Source: Pempheris klunzingeri (taxonomy: Eukaryota; Chordata; Actinopteri; Acropomatiformes; Pempheridae). From it: DNA of 64,000 bases. The position numbers and the translations under genes were made by a program. Position 1 is the first letter of the stretch. Each line of letters begins with the position of its first letter. The stretch covers positions 10,616,501 to 10,680,500 of the forward strand of contig NC_092016.1 in the NCBI RefSeq assembly GCF_042242105.1. Direction: 5' to 3'. Below the pieces are notes generated by a model. That model had not been told where the DNA came from. It worked only from the letters and a program-made list of their open reading frames with translations, and did no database searches. Below, one piece after another: positions 24,701 through 40,896 of the stretch.

Positions 24701-27700
24701 ATATATAGCAGTTATTACCTGGTATATTACATCTTGAAAGAGCACAGGGAATGTCAGGGCTGCGTCCTCTAGCTCATTTAAACTACAGTGGACCAGAGTT
24801 TCATCCTGAGAAGAGAAAAGAAAAGATCAGTTGGAAAAAAAGCTAAACGTCTAGTTACTTTAAATATGAGATGCTGCTTACCAGATCCAAGACGAGAGAG
24901 AACTCTGGCGTGCTGCGTGTTTTCAAAGGTAACGCTGGTTTGCGTGTTAACTGCTCTTCTGTCAGCGGAGGCACGTGCTTGATGAAAAAGTACCTGAAAG
25001 CAGAGAAGCCCATAAGAAGACTAATTTCACAAAACAAACAGGGATTGTCCGATCAAAGACTGAATTGGCTTTTCATCACTTAATAAACATAATAAAAAAC
25101 CCAATTCGAATACTACTAGGGGTCTGAAATGATCCAAGGAAGTGAAATATTCACACTGCAAGTCCTGGCAGTTTAAAACATGATTGAATTAAGTGAACGG
25201 CTAAAAAAGCTTTAGGACCCATAATACAGGTTACAGAGTTCTGTTGTTGCTGCCATCTAGTGGTAAAATGTTTCACAATGCAGCAAACTGTTCACACACC
25301 AAAATTCAATGTCACCTTGGATGTAATTTCATGTGGAATCAGACTTCTAAGCACAAAAAAAGTGTGTCTTGTCAAACTTTTACTCATCGGCTCTTTAGTT
25401 ATGTATTTTTTCATGAATAAATAGATGCCAGTTTGATCTACTCACGGATCAAAAACTTCCCAGTCCTCATCATACGAGGTTTCTGCAGGAGCAGGAGGTA
25501 ACGTGTGAGGGTAGCCGCCATGTGGCATACAACCAGGAACTGATGAAGACAGAGAAAAGCAAAACGAGGTCAAATGTTACGTCCTTGAGCAATAGCAAGA
25601 AAAAGTCATCAGGTCATGTCTGATCCTCGTCTCTTTTCCACTCGCTTCTGTCACTAAATGCAATTTCTCATTCAACATCTGTGTTCCTTACGTTTACCGT
25701 TCATATTTTAAGACAAATCAGCCACCACTACAGCACTTAAAAGATGAAACCTTTGTGATTTAAACAAAGTTAACGATTCATTTTTTAGCATGCATTTGAC
25801 CACAATGGTCCATGCCTTATGGGAGATGCTGTTGATTGAAGGCTTCTAAACAACTGAAATACTGAATTAACAAAAGAGTCATTCGGTGGAAACTTACAGA
25901 TCTAATTTAAACATATGGAGTGAAACACATGACACACTGTTGGGAAAGGTCATGTTCTGAGGCTGAATTTTCAGTTTCGCTCATGATGTCAGTAGGATTT
26001 TGAATAGGGTTGCAAAATTCTGGTAGAGGTACGTTGATAATTGGAGCTGGCAATGTGGGCTGTGTGCAAACGTCAGGTTTTAAGTGAATGGTAGCTACAA
26101 AAGGTGTTTAAAAGTGAAACTGTGTACTTTGCTTTAGGCTACCCTCTGCTGGTAAACTGAAATATCATAAAATACATAAAATATATTCACTCCAGTAATA
26201 TTATCAGAAGGCATGTGGTCCTCTGGCTCAGACGGTGCAGTAGTGTTTGGCAGTAGTTTGGGATGTGTGATGGGAGAATGCAGTGTACATGCAGAGGGTT
26301 GTAATTCATTGAATATCATGTCAGTTATCCTTGATCATACTTATGTCCAGAGAGTTTCCCCAAATTAAAAAAAAACGAGGTTGGGGCCTAACGTGACAGA
26401 GGTCGTACCTGTTAATGGTGGCATGTCGGTTTCAGTGACAATTTCCGCCTGTTCTATTGAGGTGTCAGAGGTAATCTGAAGCCTCTGTGGTAATGTCGGG
26501 GCAGTGTGACACGGTGTGATGCCCTCTGTGGATGTGAGAGTGCTGCTTGGCATTTCTTCAGCCTGCTCAATGTCCAGCTGTTTCATGATTTCCTCTGCTT
26601 CCATCGCTTGGCCTGGAGAGTCTGAACCAGGAGTGGCTGCACGCAAATGACAAGAGCGGTCGGTCCTCTTTGGTCATAAGAAAACTTTAGGTCATACGTC
26701 ACACACACTCTCAGAGACAACTTAAGGGCTTTACAGTTTAAAACCTAATTAGAACTTTTTTTTGAAATAATTTCTTATTGATTTTGACATAAATATGTAA
26801 GGATTCTTTTGTTTTACCGGTTTTAGTTGCTGGTGAAAAAAAGTTGAAGACTGGAGAGAAGATGGTTCCAAGCAGGGTGGTGCGTGGTGGACTGCTTGCT
26901 GCCTCGACAGGGGCCTCTAGTTTACCGTTTGGTTTAATGGGTTTACTGTTGCAGGTCATTGTGTCTAAAGAAGGAAAGAAAAACCAAGTCTTTAATAGCA
27001 ACCCAAAAAACACAAGCTTTTTGTTTAACAAGCTTTTTGTTTCTTTCCATAGTACCTTTGTTTGGAGTTTTCCGGCAAACTCTGGAGACTGATTTATTGG
27101 AAAGGCCTCTAGTCTGTGGTGTTGAAGTAATTAGATTGCCATCAGAATTACAATCAATACGACTTCTCTTGGCGGGGATGTCCTGCTCCACCTGAGAGAA
27201 ATAAAAACAGGGATAAAGAACCAGTCAGGGTTACAAATTGTTTACATAATTTCGGATTTTCTGTGTTTTTTTTTAGCATGATCTGAAAATCTCCAATTTA
27301 TTGTAATGAAAAGTACAATTAGTAGCATTGTAAAATAAGCTATGACAGCATATTTTCACAAAAGCAATTAAATCATAGTTCGACTGTGTCTCAACCGACA
27401 AATAAAAAGACGTACTCATTTGAGATTTTGTTTTCATTTTGTGAAAATACAAAACATTAATGTTGTGAACCGAACACTCGTTTCAAGTGATTCAAAATTA
27501 GACAACACAGGAACAAACGTGTGTATGTCTGAAAAGAAGCAAAGCTAAAACAAAGCAATTTCTTAAGTAGGGAAAAGTTTTGCTTTTTAGAGAAATGCTC
27601 ACAACTTGCTCTGCTTTTTTCTGTTACTAAAATACAAACATTCAGTTTGTGTTTTTACTGTTGGTGGTTCAGCCAACAGTTTATCATTACCACTTACAGC

Positions 27701-28098
27701 AGCTGCCAATGACAACAGAGGAAGTTCACAGAAACTTTTAAAAAGTCAGTAGGAAACGATATTGGCTGTCTGAAAACACTCCCAGCTATTATGTGAATGC
27801 CACTGAGGCACTGCCTTTTGTGCATAAAATAAGTGTGTGTCATTATGTCACTCACAGGAGCAAAAACTAAATTGTAAAAGAGCAGCTGTAAGTCATGATG
27901 AAAGCCTACCTTGACAGCATTTCCACGTATGAATTTCTTTATGGTGGAGAACAGGCCTGTTTCATTCTTCTGCATTTTGCCTCGACCTCTAACAGGGGAA
28001 GGCTCCACTTCACAGTGTTTCCGTTTGGCCTGGGACGGGTGGGTTCGACGGCCTAAGTTTGGCTGCTGAGGAGCTTTACGCACTCTCAGCCTCATCAT
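21777..28098 (-). CDS. ctdspl2: CTD small phosphatase-like protein 2
   Basis: Twelve coding exons on the minus strand: 27910-28098, 27056-27191, 26818-26964, 26409-26636, 25446-25539, 24882-24993, 24719-24805, 24561-24623, 24376-24455, 23573-23699, 23380-23475 and 21777-21842. They total 474 residues; human CTDSPL2 has 466. The N-terminal half is basic and low-complexity, with conserved islands [15 protein letters not shown] and [16 protein letters not shown]. The C-terminal half is an FCP1/SCP phosphatase domain of the HAD superfamily. Its catalytic DxDxT (Asp301, Asp303, Thr305) is split across exons 6 and 7, and a conserved [13 protein letters not shown] lies downstream. The protein ends LHDLLPPD as in mammals. 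The family dephosphorylates serine/threonine targets such as SMAD proteins in the nucleus. Translation may begin at either of two adjacent ATGs (28096 or 28093); mammalian proteins have one Met. A 5' UTR exon lies at 29832. Confidence 0.96.
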
Positions 28099-28121
28099 GC
28101 TCCAACGTCACATAGAAAAAT

Positions 28122-29831
28122 CTGGCGAGGGGAAAAAAAAAGTTAAGAAACATTACTTCAATAATGACGACACCACATTAATCTGAGGAATATAAATAGG
28201 TTTTTCTACAAAACCTGTGATTTCACTGAACAAGTCTTTAAATGTTACAAGCTGTTCCACCACAGGCAACTTTACAGGAAGTCTGCATGAATACAATTGT
28301 TTAAAACAGGAGTTACATGATCAGATGAGTAAAAAAAAATTATGTATCTGACAGTTTGCCTATGGCAAATGTCGGTTAGTGACATAAAACTGTAATCTAT
28401 TCCAAGTTTAATTCAGAAGTAAAATAGGAAAAGTCAAATGCTACTTATATTATTATTTTAATATTTACAGACAGGTACAAGAGGCTATGAGCTGCGAGCT
28501 ATGTGCAAATAAAAACTGTAATTTCACTGGTACATTACTGACATTGATATTTGAGTATTTATATAATCTGAAAAAATATATACTGGCAATTTTTTAAAAC
28601 AAATAAACATTTCTAGCCTTAAATTTGTAAACTAAAAATAGTGACCAAGATATGAACTGCATAGAACATTTCATAATTCAATAATAAACTTGCTCTCTGG
28701 TAAACAAACTACTTGAGGGAGACACTGTTTCTCAATTACCTCAAACAAACAAGACGGTTTTTATTTCTTGTTACTCAGTATTTGTACATTAAGTACAAAT
28801 ACAGTGTAGGTGAAAAGCATGTTGGTGTGTATTTTGGGCTCCACTCGTGAGCTCAAGTATGCAATGATGTTTTCTGCTTCCCTTGACAACAAATAAAAAT
28901 AATAGTACTGATAACATCATTAATAATAATTAGAATAATAATAGTAATGTCAGCTACTTTATTTTTGCAGCTAAATTATTCTTTGTCCTGCAACGCATCA
29001 TTTATGGATTTCCTTTAATCTGGTGTAATAGTCCTTTTCCCCAGTGTTTGTCACACAGACCGGCCGGCAGAGTGGGCGGTGTACGTGACAAACATTGATG
29101 GTAGTTGGACATGCGAGGTTTTTAATGTGTTCAACACGAGCTGGTGTTTTGTAAAACCGCCTTCTTTGTGTATGTTTGGTCGGTTGCTCTGCAGCTTTAT
29201 TAGCTACATGTTGCTAAATCCGATCCGTTAGCATAACAGCACCGCTGACTGTCGTTATGTAACGCCAACTAACATCGGACAGGCTGCATTAACGTCAGCT
29301 ACGGCTAATGTTAGCCAGCTGCGGGTAGTTAGCGTAAATACCCCCGCGTACAGCCACCGCTTGTTTATCGCTGGTGTCCCACATGTATTAGGACAGAGTT
29401 GGGGTTTATGTAGCCAAAGCCCGACCTCGTCCGCTTAATACATCTGCTATGAGTTGTAATATATCCAAACATAACTTAAACCAGATGCTGTCGGCGGCTA
29501 GTTGATACAAGTGGCTACAGTTAGCTTTCAGGCTAACAAAACGCCAATGGCAGCAAAAGCAGGGCCGTGACATTATTCATCTCCGCTCCCACAGCACGTC
29601 TCTCATGTGTCCCAGCTAACATATCCGTGTTAAACCCATAAACTATCCATCATTTCCTTGGTAAAAACAAAGGCTAGCAACGCTCTGGCTAACGCGTCAT
29701 TTTGATCGCTTCCATAACTATTTTCAGCCATTAGACTACGCCCCCTTTGCTGGCTAACGCTAGCCGCTAGCTAGCCACCAGTGAGAGGGACAAACCTTTT
29801 TGTTGACATGTTGACGTTGTTCGTGACTTAC
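28122..29831 (-). other. ctdspl2: ctdspl2 first intron (5' UTR intron)
   Basis: The acceptor at 28122-28123 (ctcgccag, minus strand) precedes the start codon by 23 bases, and the donor (GTCG/gtaagt) is at 29826-29831. The left 0.8 kb is AT-rich. The right 0.8 kb is CpG-richer, with many gctagc/gctaac words, as often seen next to teleost promoters. I see no gene in it. Confidence 0.6.
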
Positions 29832-30010
29832 CGACGGTCAAAGGAGCTCTTCAAAAGTTGCCGCTGCGTTGTCAGCTCTCGGCCGCGACCGTGGCGGCCA
29901 CCGGTAGCGGTCGGGCCGTGGTTGTTGCTGCCAGCTGTGTCTCTCGGTAGCCAGTCACTGATCGACCATGTCTGCGGACGCCATTTCCCGCCTCATCACA
30001 AACATAACGT
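29832..30010 (-). promoter_or_regulatory. ctdspl2: ctdspl2 5' UTR exon and promoter
   Basis: A strong donor starts the region at 29831/29832. The exon is GC-rich. Near 29984-29991 the plus strand reads TTTCCCGC, an E2F-type site, adjoining a ccatt (minus AATGG) element. Beyond 30085 a GT/GA-rich simple-sequence tract begins. The transcription start is probably between 29960 and 30010. Confidence 0.5.
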
Positions 30011-32225
30011 TGGCGGTGCGCAGGAGAATGCGACACACACACGTAGAGAAACCAACGTGGCGGAGAGCGGAGTCAACAAGAAAATGGCTATGGTGTGTGT
30101 GAGAGAGTGTGTAAGAGAGTGTGTGTGTGTATGTGCGCGCAGCTGGACCGAGGCTCACGAGTGCACTTTATCCCTGCTGGCGCTGTTGGGCGACTACAAG
30201 AAAGCTATAAAGGAACGGCAGATATTTGTTTAAGTGTGTGCATGATCTGTGTCTTCATACAGTGTGAAGAATGAGATTTTTTGTAATCTTTTGGCCTAAT
30301 ACTTTTTTTTTTTTAATTCTAGAATTTAATTTAATTGTTATTTTAATTAGTGTTTTAACAACATTTGCAGTGCAGCTTGCAGAGGATGAGAGCATGCATC
30401 ATAATTCACTTTTTGTTTTCAAATGCAGCTCAAACAGTTTCTGACCCTTGAGGGATTTTAGATCAGAGATTGCACTCAGCTGGTCGTGAACTATGTTGTT
30501 GGAAAACCAAATCTAACAGGGAATACAAACAGGAAAAATAAACTGTGTTATGGGTAATCTGAGTTTTAAAGCGTTTTGCCGTACAAAGTCTGGCATCAGG
30601 TCCTGGCTCTCCAAACTTTGCACTGGCAATGCATTAAAAATAATAAATGGGCAATAATCATTCAGTCTAACAAATTTTTAAGTAAGGTTCAGGGTCTAAA
30701 GGGTTGACTTTCTTATCACAATGACATGAACTAGGCTGCACGTAGGGAATTATTACAGGCTCAACCCTGTCATACACATGGCTGCTGAATCCTCAGAGCC
30801 AAAATTCAAATGCCATCAGCAAGACCCTGATAAAATGTTAAATTATTTATTCTAACACTGACAACATGCAATGCCAGTTTGCATGAACAAGTGTTGTCCT
30901 GCTGATGACCTTTGACAGACAAAGGTATTCAATTTGAAAACCAAATGGTAATACTATGGAAATTGTCAGTAATGTAAATGAAAATAATTGTGTAGGTTGT
31001 GACCTAGAGCAAAACATGTAGTTAATTTGCAGACAGCATCTACAGCATCACGGTAAAGTAAACATGGTCCACATTTACAGCCCATTCGCTAGTGTACATA
31101 TTTAACATTTAAATGCAGACCATGTGGACTCTTGATAGATACACAAAAAGATTATCATCCACCAATTGCAGATGATAATATTAATCAGGAATTCAGAAAA
31201 GTAAATGATAGTACACAAAATTAACAGCAAAAGTAAATCATATTTAACATACAATATTTCAGTAAGAAGACTGGATGTAAAAACACAGTAAAGTGCAACA
31301 AGGTTGAAACTATACTGAGTATATATTTCTGATTGTGTCAATATCAAATTTTACTTCAATAGCATAATAAGTGAGATTATAATGTATATGTTCAGTCATT
31401 TAAATGATTAGTCTTTTGTTTAATACAATAATGACGTTAGAACTCTCTGTATAACCCCTAAGATGTTTATAATTCAGTTAAGCATTGATAGAAAAATATG
31501 AAATCACTCTGATACAAAATATATTCTTGACAACAATGTTTAAATGTAAGAGAAACACTTAGTTTGCATGTAAATGTTTAAGTGTTCCCAAAGACAACCA
31601 CTCATTCAACATGTTTGCTAAAAAAAAAAAAAAAAATTAGCACAGTAGTGTGAAAAAATATACATTTTCCCAAATGATCATGTAATAATACCAACAGCAT
31701 TTTTAATTGTTCAGATACAATTTGGGTCAGATTATTATATATACTCGGGACTATATACTCTGCAGCAAGAACCAACTGAGGCTGCAAACCAAAGGATCTT
31801 CTACAAACATTTGTTCCGAGCTCCTACAAAACTCTCATTGCTGGCTGGATGACTTGGTTGATTAAAGAACCAAGGACTTACATTCAATGTGTCGCCAAAA
31901 GAACCAAAAGATTGACCTAAAGCAGCTAAAAGCTACGTTGAGTGTAAATTCTCTGTTTTCTGCATTACGAGCAACTCTCTCATGGCAGGGAGTTGTTTTA
32001 CCTCGTGGTAATATCAATGCACCACTTACTGCAGGATTAACTAAACCTGCATATATTAATATTTATAGTAGTTTGGTCAAACTTTCTTAATTAGTTGTTA
32101 GACTATAAATATTACTTTTCTAGTAGGCACTTTGTGTCCACACTTTTAGAGAATGGTGGATTTAATGTGCAGCTTCTTTCCTTTTAGGGGATGCAACTCT
32201 TAACTTGCAAACTGATGGCAAGGTT
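30011..32225. other. Intergenic region between ctdspl2 and sqor
   Basis: The left end has a GT/GA-rich simple repeat (about 30091-30135). The rest is strongly AT-rich, with an 18-base A tract near 31620. No coding sequence is supported. The sqor 3' UTR occupies the right end; a minus-strand ATTAAA (plus TTTAAT near 32160) may be its polyadenylation signal. Confidence 0.5.
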
Positions 32226-36187
<3,962 letters not shown>

Positions 36188-36895
36188 TCTCTGTCTGCAC
36201 AATAAGGACAAGTGATTTTGGTTAGCAGTACATCAGTTGTGCTGTCTGCACTTCCCATTTTGCTGCTGCACATTTGCATTTTGACTAGCCGAGGAAGAAA
36301 GTAACTAGCTTTGCAGTAAACAGAATTAACCCAACTTAGTCTCCAGAATCACATCACTGCTCTGAGTAGGTTTTAAACACCTTCATGGCTTGTTAACTTA
36401 AATATGTAGAGTTCTGATTAATGAAGTAATGAGTTTGATTGTGGCTTTACCAGCCATAACTACTGTAACAGGGACACAATACACCATAACCATATTTGCA
36501 GGAGCAAATTCATAATGGTAAGCAGTTCTTTGAGGTGACTTTTGACAAGTTAGAGTAAAATTAAAATAATGAGGTCACCTGCTTTAATAACAGTGACACA
36601 TTCTGCTTTGACTTTTCTTTCTGTGCTCTAGTTTGACAGAAGCCAGATATCCTTAAAGCCGAAGCACAAAAAGATTAACTAGCACATAATGACACAGCTA
36701 GGTTACTTTTCTTTGGGGGTGTTTACATCTTCATCTGAGCTGAACGGCTGCTGCTGCATGCTGCGCAATGGACTGACTGAGCCTCCATAACAAGCACCGC
36801 TGTAAGTTAGGCTACACGCGTAACGTTAGACCTGACAACACGGTGTTATAGTTTCGCACTGCGAGGCGAAAAAGACAGGTCTATATGATACTTAC

Positions 36896-37110
36896 CAAGA
36901 GCGGCACGACTGTAAACCACCAGTTTAGACTGAATCCTTAAACGACCCAGCGGAAATCAGTCCGACTTGCTCACAGTCGGCTAAAAGAGTGACGACCAGT
37001 AATACCTGAGAGAAAACGTTGACCCAATGTGAACCTGCAGTGTAAACACGTCTGGGGACGGGCGGAACTGGTATCGTCCGTCCCGCCTCCTGCACCCTTC
37101 GACCAATCAA
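36896..37110 (-). promoter_or_regulatory. sqor: sqor 5' UTR exon and promoter
   Basis: A donor (TCTTG/gtaagt, minus strand) at 36890-36895 starts the 5' UTR exon, which splices to the acceptor nine bases upstream of the start codon's leader (36195-36196). GC-rich sequence around 37040-37100 (gggacgggcgg, cgtcccgcctcc) looks like the core promoter, with a CCAAT box (gaccaatca) near 37103. Confidence 0.5.
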
Positions 37111-38349
37111 AAGCGACCTTTATCAACGTTCTCGATTTAGCATAAAAACGAGCTAAACTTCTCGGAACGATGCGTCTTCTCGAGGAAACGGGTGTCTGTG
37201 GAGTGTTTTTATTGCGTTACTGGGTTGTCGAGAAGTTAAATTTGCTTCTCATGACCAAATTTGGACGTTTACAAAATAAACAGCGTGTAGTTGCTCCCCT
37301 TCAGACTGGCGGTAACCTAGAATGCAGCACCTGGTGTGAGCGTTCTAGAACGAGGTTTCCATAGAAACCATTGAGATTCCATCAAATGCAGAAAACTGTA
37401 AGATGGTGTGTCTTCTGTGTTTGTATCAGCTGCTGTACGTTTATGACTTACCAGTTTCCTGTACACTTCCTTATCACTGAAATGGTGGCGTAAGAGAACT
37501 CTCTCTCTTTCTCATGAGGTAAAAGTTTGTAAGTGGCTGGTTTTAGATCAGAGCAAACCATAGTGAGTCAATATCCAGAAAACTTTGCATGAGCTACAGT
37601 GAAATATATTTTCATCATTGTTACATTGCAAATTAAAGTGGATTTACAGGTTCTGATGTTTGGGTTGTGTCCTTTTTTTAACATCCCGATTTAGACCTAA
37701 TAATTATGTATAGATACATCTGCATGGCAAAAACCAGGTGTTGACTTGTGCAACATTATTAGAGAAGCAGCTGCTGCGCCATGCAGAATAAGCAGTCATG
37801 TCCTGTCCTTTGGAGCAGTTTAATTCCTTTATAATGACATCAGCATCTGGTGGTTTATATTCCCTACATGCTGAGCCCCACCTTCTGCACATCGGTGTAT
37901 TAATTACACAGGGAAGAACCACTAGTTCTGTCTTGAGCAGGAAGAATAACTCAGATTAGAGAGACCTCTGTGGTCAAAGAGAAATTAATGGCATTCCCCT
38001 TGGACAGAGAACTGAATGTTTGACCATCACAAATAAACCCAGGGCAGGAGTCAGTTCTACCTTGCACACATTGTTATCTGGTTTACTGTAGTCATGTCAC
38101 AGCTATAAAAATGAGAAACCTATTGGACAAGGAGCCAGATGACAGTTCAGTTCAGTGTTTACAGCGACATATTGCCTAGTATAAATATGAAAGGAGCCTG
38201 GTTCTTTATGAAAAACTCATTTCCTACCCACAGAATCCGGCGTCTATCCAGGCCAATCCATTAAAGAAATAAATGGAAGGTCATTCACTTGGCCTGAAAA
38301 ATGTAATAAGAAAAGTGTGTGACACTGACAAAACAGATCAGTACGAACT

Positions 38350-38527
38350 GACACGATTCACAAACCTCCTTCTTATCTGTCTGAAATGTAATGAGACTGT
38401 GCCCGAGGGTTGTGACTGTAGATGACGTCTCTTTATCATCTCCCACAATGAACCAGCATGACTTGACTCCAACAGCGCTGACAGAGTTGTGGTGTATGTA
38501 CTGACCTGTGTCCTTTTCCCCATCTTA
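38350..38527 (-). pseudogene. Relic copy of sqor coding exon 5
   Basis: The minus strand encodes MGKRTQ near 38527, then SLWEMIKRRHLQ, then VNRV near 38350. These align with [18 protein letters not shown] and ENLDKP of sqor exon 5 (34919-35128). At DNA level both contain cccacaatga (38442-38451 against 35041-35050), followed closely by a shared cagcat. The acceptor AG before the GKR codons is kept. About two codons are missing relative to sqor, and the second half is poorly conserved. The segment is open in one frame but has no partner exons in the right order, so it is most likely a decayed exon of a former duplicate. Confidence 0.7.
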
Positions 38528-38945
38528 CCTACGGGATTCACTGTCAATGAATTTTATGTCAAAGGGCGCAGATATATAGGCCACACCCTAGTATCACATC
38601 TGATAGTGATTAGACAATCATGTCAAAGTCATGCCTCAGGCTGACAAAAACAATTAAGTGAGTAAAAACTCTGGGTGTAGCCCACCTGATAAACTGGCAA
38701 CCAAGTGTTTGTGCTCATTATCAGTCCAAACATAATGTTAAGTACTTTATTATAGTAGATAAAACCATTAATAGCATTTAAGGCATAGTGTTCAAACAGA
38801 TGTTATGACTAGACTAAACTAGTAGTGATAATCTCAGTAGTCATTTAGGAAATATAAATCATCTTCCATCCGCTTGTGTGTTTGTTTTGCCTTTATTTTA
38901 GTTTAGGGCTTTATTTCACCTCCAGATTGAAGCTACAACACAAAT

Positions 38946-39090
38946 TTACCAACAGCAGCAGCCAGTGTCACAGCTGACTGATAGAAATACTGTATACTGA
39001 CAACAAAGAATTGGATGAGCTTACAGGCATGAATTGATCTCTGCAGTGAGCCCTGGCTTTTAAAAGGACACCGACTGGGGGTGCTATAAT
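38946..39090 (-). pseudogene. Possible relic of sqor coding exon 6
   Basis: An 18-base exact match (ttaccaacagcagcagcc, 38946-38963) covers the donor and last codons of sqor exon 6 (34547-34564). Weaker similarity continues for about 130 bases, including ttggat and actgggg at comparable positions. Its order relative to the exon 5 relic is reversed for a single copy, so this may be a separate event or chance similarity in a CAG-rich stretch. Confidence 0.3.
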
Positions 39091-39598
39091 TACACTTTCT
39101 ACCCTGATGATATATTGAGTGAGATTGGAAATGAGAACATCAAATAATAACTTTTAGCCCAATATTTAGCATCAGTAAACAGTATATCAACAGTAACCCC
39201 TCTTCTCTTAAAACACGAGGAAATGAATGAATCCTTGCTTTTGAAATCTCTCTCTCAATTAAAGAGCTTGGTCTATACCTGTTCTCCATGCACATACACA
39301 GAAACATATAATACATAAAAAATAAAAAAAAAACAAGCCCAGAAGAAATGGGAAAAAAGATATGTGAAAAGACACTGGTAAACAAATAAACATCCTCAGG
39401 TTTTCTAATAATTTAACTCAGTCAGAGGAAGCACTAGTCCACTTTGGAAGAGAACTGGAGAGGTGATGTGAAGATGACTGCTGTGGCATCTTCACACGAA
39501 ATCCTTGAATCCTTGAAATATGTATTGCAAATCCTTAGGGGGGCGATATAGCAACCTTTTAAAGTAAAGCAGCTATAATACACCTGAGCTAGGAAACA

Positions 39599-39601
<3 letters not shown>

Positions 39602-39632
<31 letters not shown>

Positions 39633-39658
39633 GCTCGTTGCAGCACAAACTGTTCACA

Positions 39659-39692
<34 letters not shown>
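39602..39692. repeat. GA and CT/CA microsatellites
   Basis: A GA run of about 15 units (39602-39631) is followed, after 30 bases, by a CT run leading into a CA run (about 39661-39692). They lie just upstream of the probable first exon of atp8b4. Confidence 0.9.
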
Positions 39693-39693
<1 letters not shown>

Positions 39694-39959
39694 TCAAGCC
39701 TCAGCCTCATGTCGTCGCTCTCAGTGAGTGATCATCACTTAGTTCAGCCCCACTCTGTTTTCTCCACAGATTTTCTCAGACTAGCGAGATTCCCCGTCAT
39801 CGCCTGCTGCCTTCATCATTTTCACAGCCCACTCCGTCTGCAGTCTTCCTCGTCTTCACTCGCCACAGCTGAGCAGGATTTCAACTCCTCATTTCCATTC
39901 ACCCATCCGTGTCTGGTGACAGGAGGGGGATGACAGCATGGACTGCGCATAAATCTGCG

Positions 39960-40039
39960 GAATGTGGTGCTTGAAATAAACCGAATGACAGGATACATGG
40001 AGACAACACAAGTCTGCGCCTGTGACAAACTTGTGCAAG
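39960..40039 (+). other. atp8b4: Probable atp8b4 5' UTR exon
   Basis: A strong donor (GCAAG/gtaagaa) ends at 40039. The next acceptor (cattcag) at 40867-40868 begins the exon with the start codon. The upstream boundary is not resolved; the transcription start is somewhere in the CpG-richer stretch after the microsatellites (about 39700-39960). Confidence 0.45.
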
Positions 40040-40406
40040 GTAAGAAACCACCGATTGTTAAGAGCAACCCCACATATACTGTGATTCTTTTAAAACTATC
40101 CATCTCGCTGTGTGGCTACACTCCCAGCTCTGTATTGCTCACCTGGGATCTTTTGCTAAGGAGACACAGTTCACTGGGGATTGTACCTGCTGCTGCTCAC
40201 ACCAACAGTGTAATTAAAGTTGCTTGTCTGAACAGAAAAGAAACAGGACACCACTTTGCTCTGTTTGCAGCCTCAGATGTAACACCACTGCACATGCACT
40301 GCACACACTGACTCCATCCTCCACATTCAGTCCCTGCACTGCAATACTGTCCCTCAGCAGCATGCTCAGCTCCACACTTTTCACTGTACACAGTTAATGC
40401 TTTTTT

Positions 40407-40849
40407 CAGTGGTGGAGGAAGTATTGAGATTTTTTTTACTCCAGTACAAGTAGCAATATAAGAATACTCCATTACAATTACTTCTGTGTTGAAAATGTCA
40501 CTAAAGTGTTATTAGCAAGCACATACTTTTAAAAAAAATCCAAATTAAAAGTATTCAGAAGAAGAGAAATGGCTCCTGTGAGTGTTACATTATTATATAT
40601 TATATTATTGGATCACGATTCATTCATGTGTAAGTAGCATTTTATTGTTACAGAGCTAATTTTACCAGTTTAGTTGGATATATTGAATAATAATGTATTA
40701 AATTTTGTAGGCTCAACATACATTTTGTATGTAATTTCTGTCTGAACTGTTGTGGAGAAGAAACATAAACTGAAATCGAAATAATGAAGTAAACTTAATT
40801 ATATTTAAGTACCTGAGTAAATGTACGTATTATTTACATTACACCTCTG
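40407..40849. mobile_element. Non-autonomous DNA transposon (hAT-like), copy 2, nearly full length
   Basis: The left end reads CAGTGGTGGAGGAAG. The right end, reverse-complemented, reads CAGAGGTGTAATGTAA, so the element has imperfect terminal inverted repeats. Internal phrases include ctccagtacaagtagcaata, tactccattacaatta and acctgagtaaatgtac. Flanking 8-mers (gctttttt and atttcttc) do not match well enough to prove a target-site duplication. It ends 19 bases before the atp8b4 exon carrying the start codon, so it supplies the sequence leading into that acceptor. Confidence 0.6.
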
Positions 40850-40896
40850 ATTTCTTCCCGTCATTCAGGGAAACCGTTGGGAGGTCCCAGGAGAAG

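Larger units (their letters stand above)
37111..39600. other. Intergenic region between divergent sqor and atp8b4
   Basis: About 2.5 kb with no intact gene. It holds the sqor exon-like relic at 38350-38527 and a weaker relic at 38946-39090. The remainder is AT-rich and featureless to me. Confidence 0.5.

Noticed and set aside
29781-30233. 150-codon open frame across the ctdspl2 promoter
   Set aside because: It is GC- and GT-repeat-rich sequence antisense to the ctdspl2 5' UTR; the CV/RE-rich composition comes from the simple repeat.
37170-37364. 64-codon open frame upstream of sqor
   Set aside because: It lies in promoter-flanking sequence, is short, has no homologue and no splice context.
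39434-39697. 87-codon open frame with a SLSLSL run
   Set aside because: It is generated by the GA and CA microsatellites.
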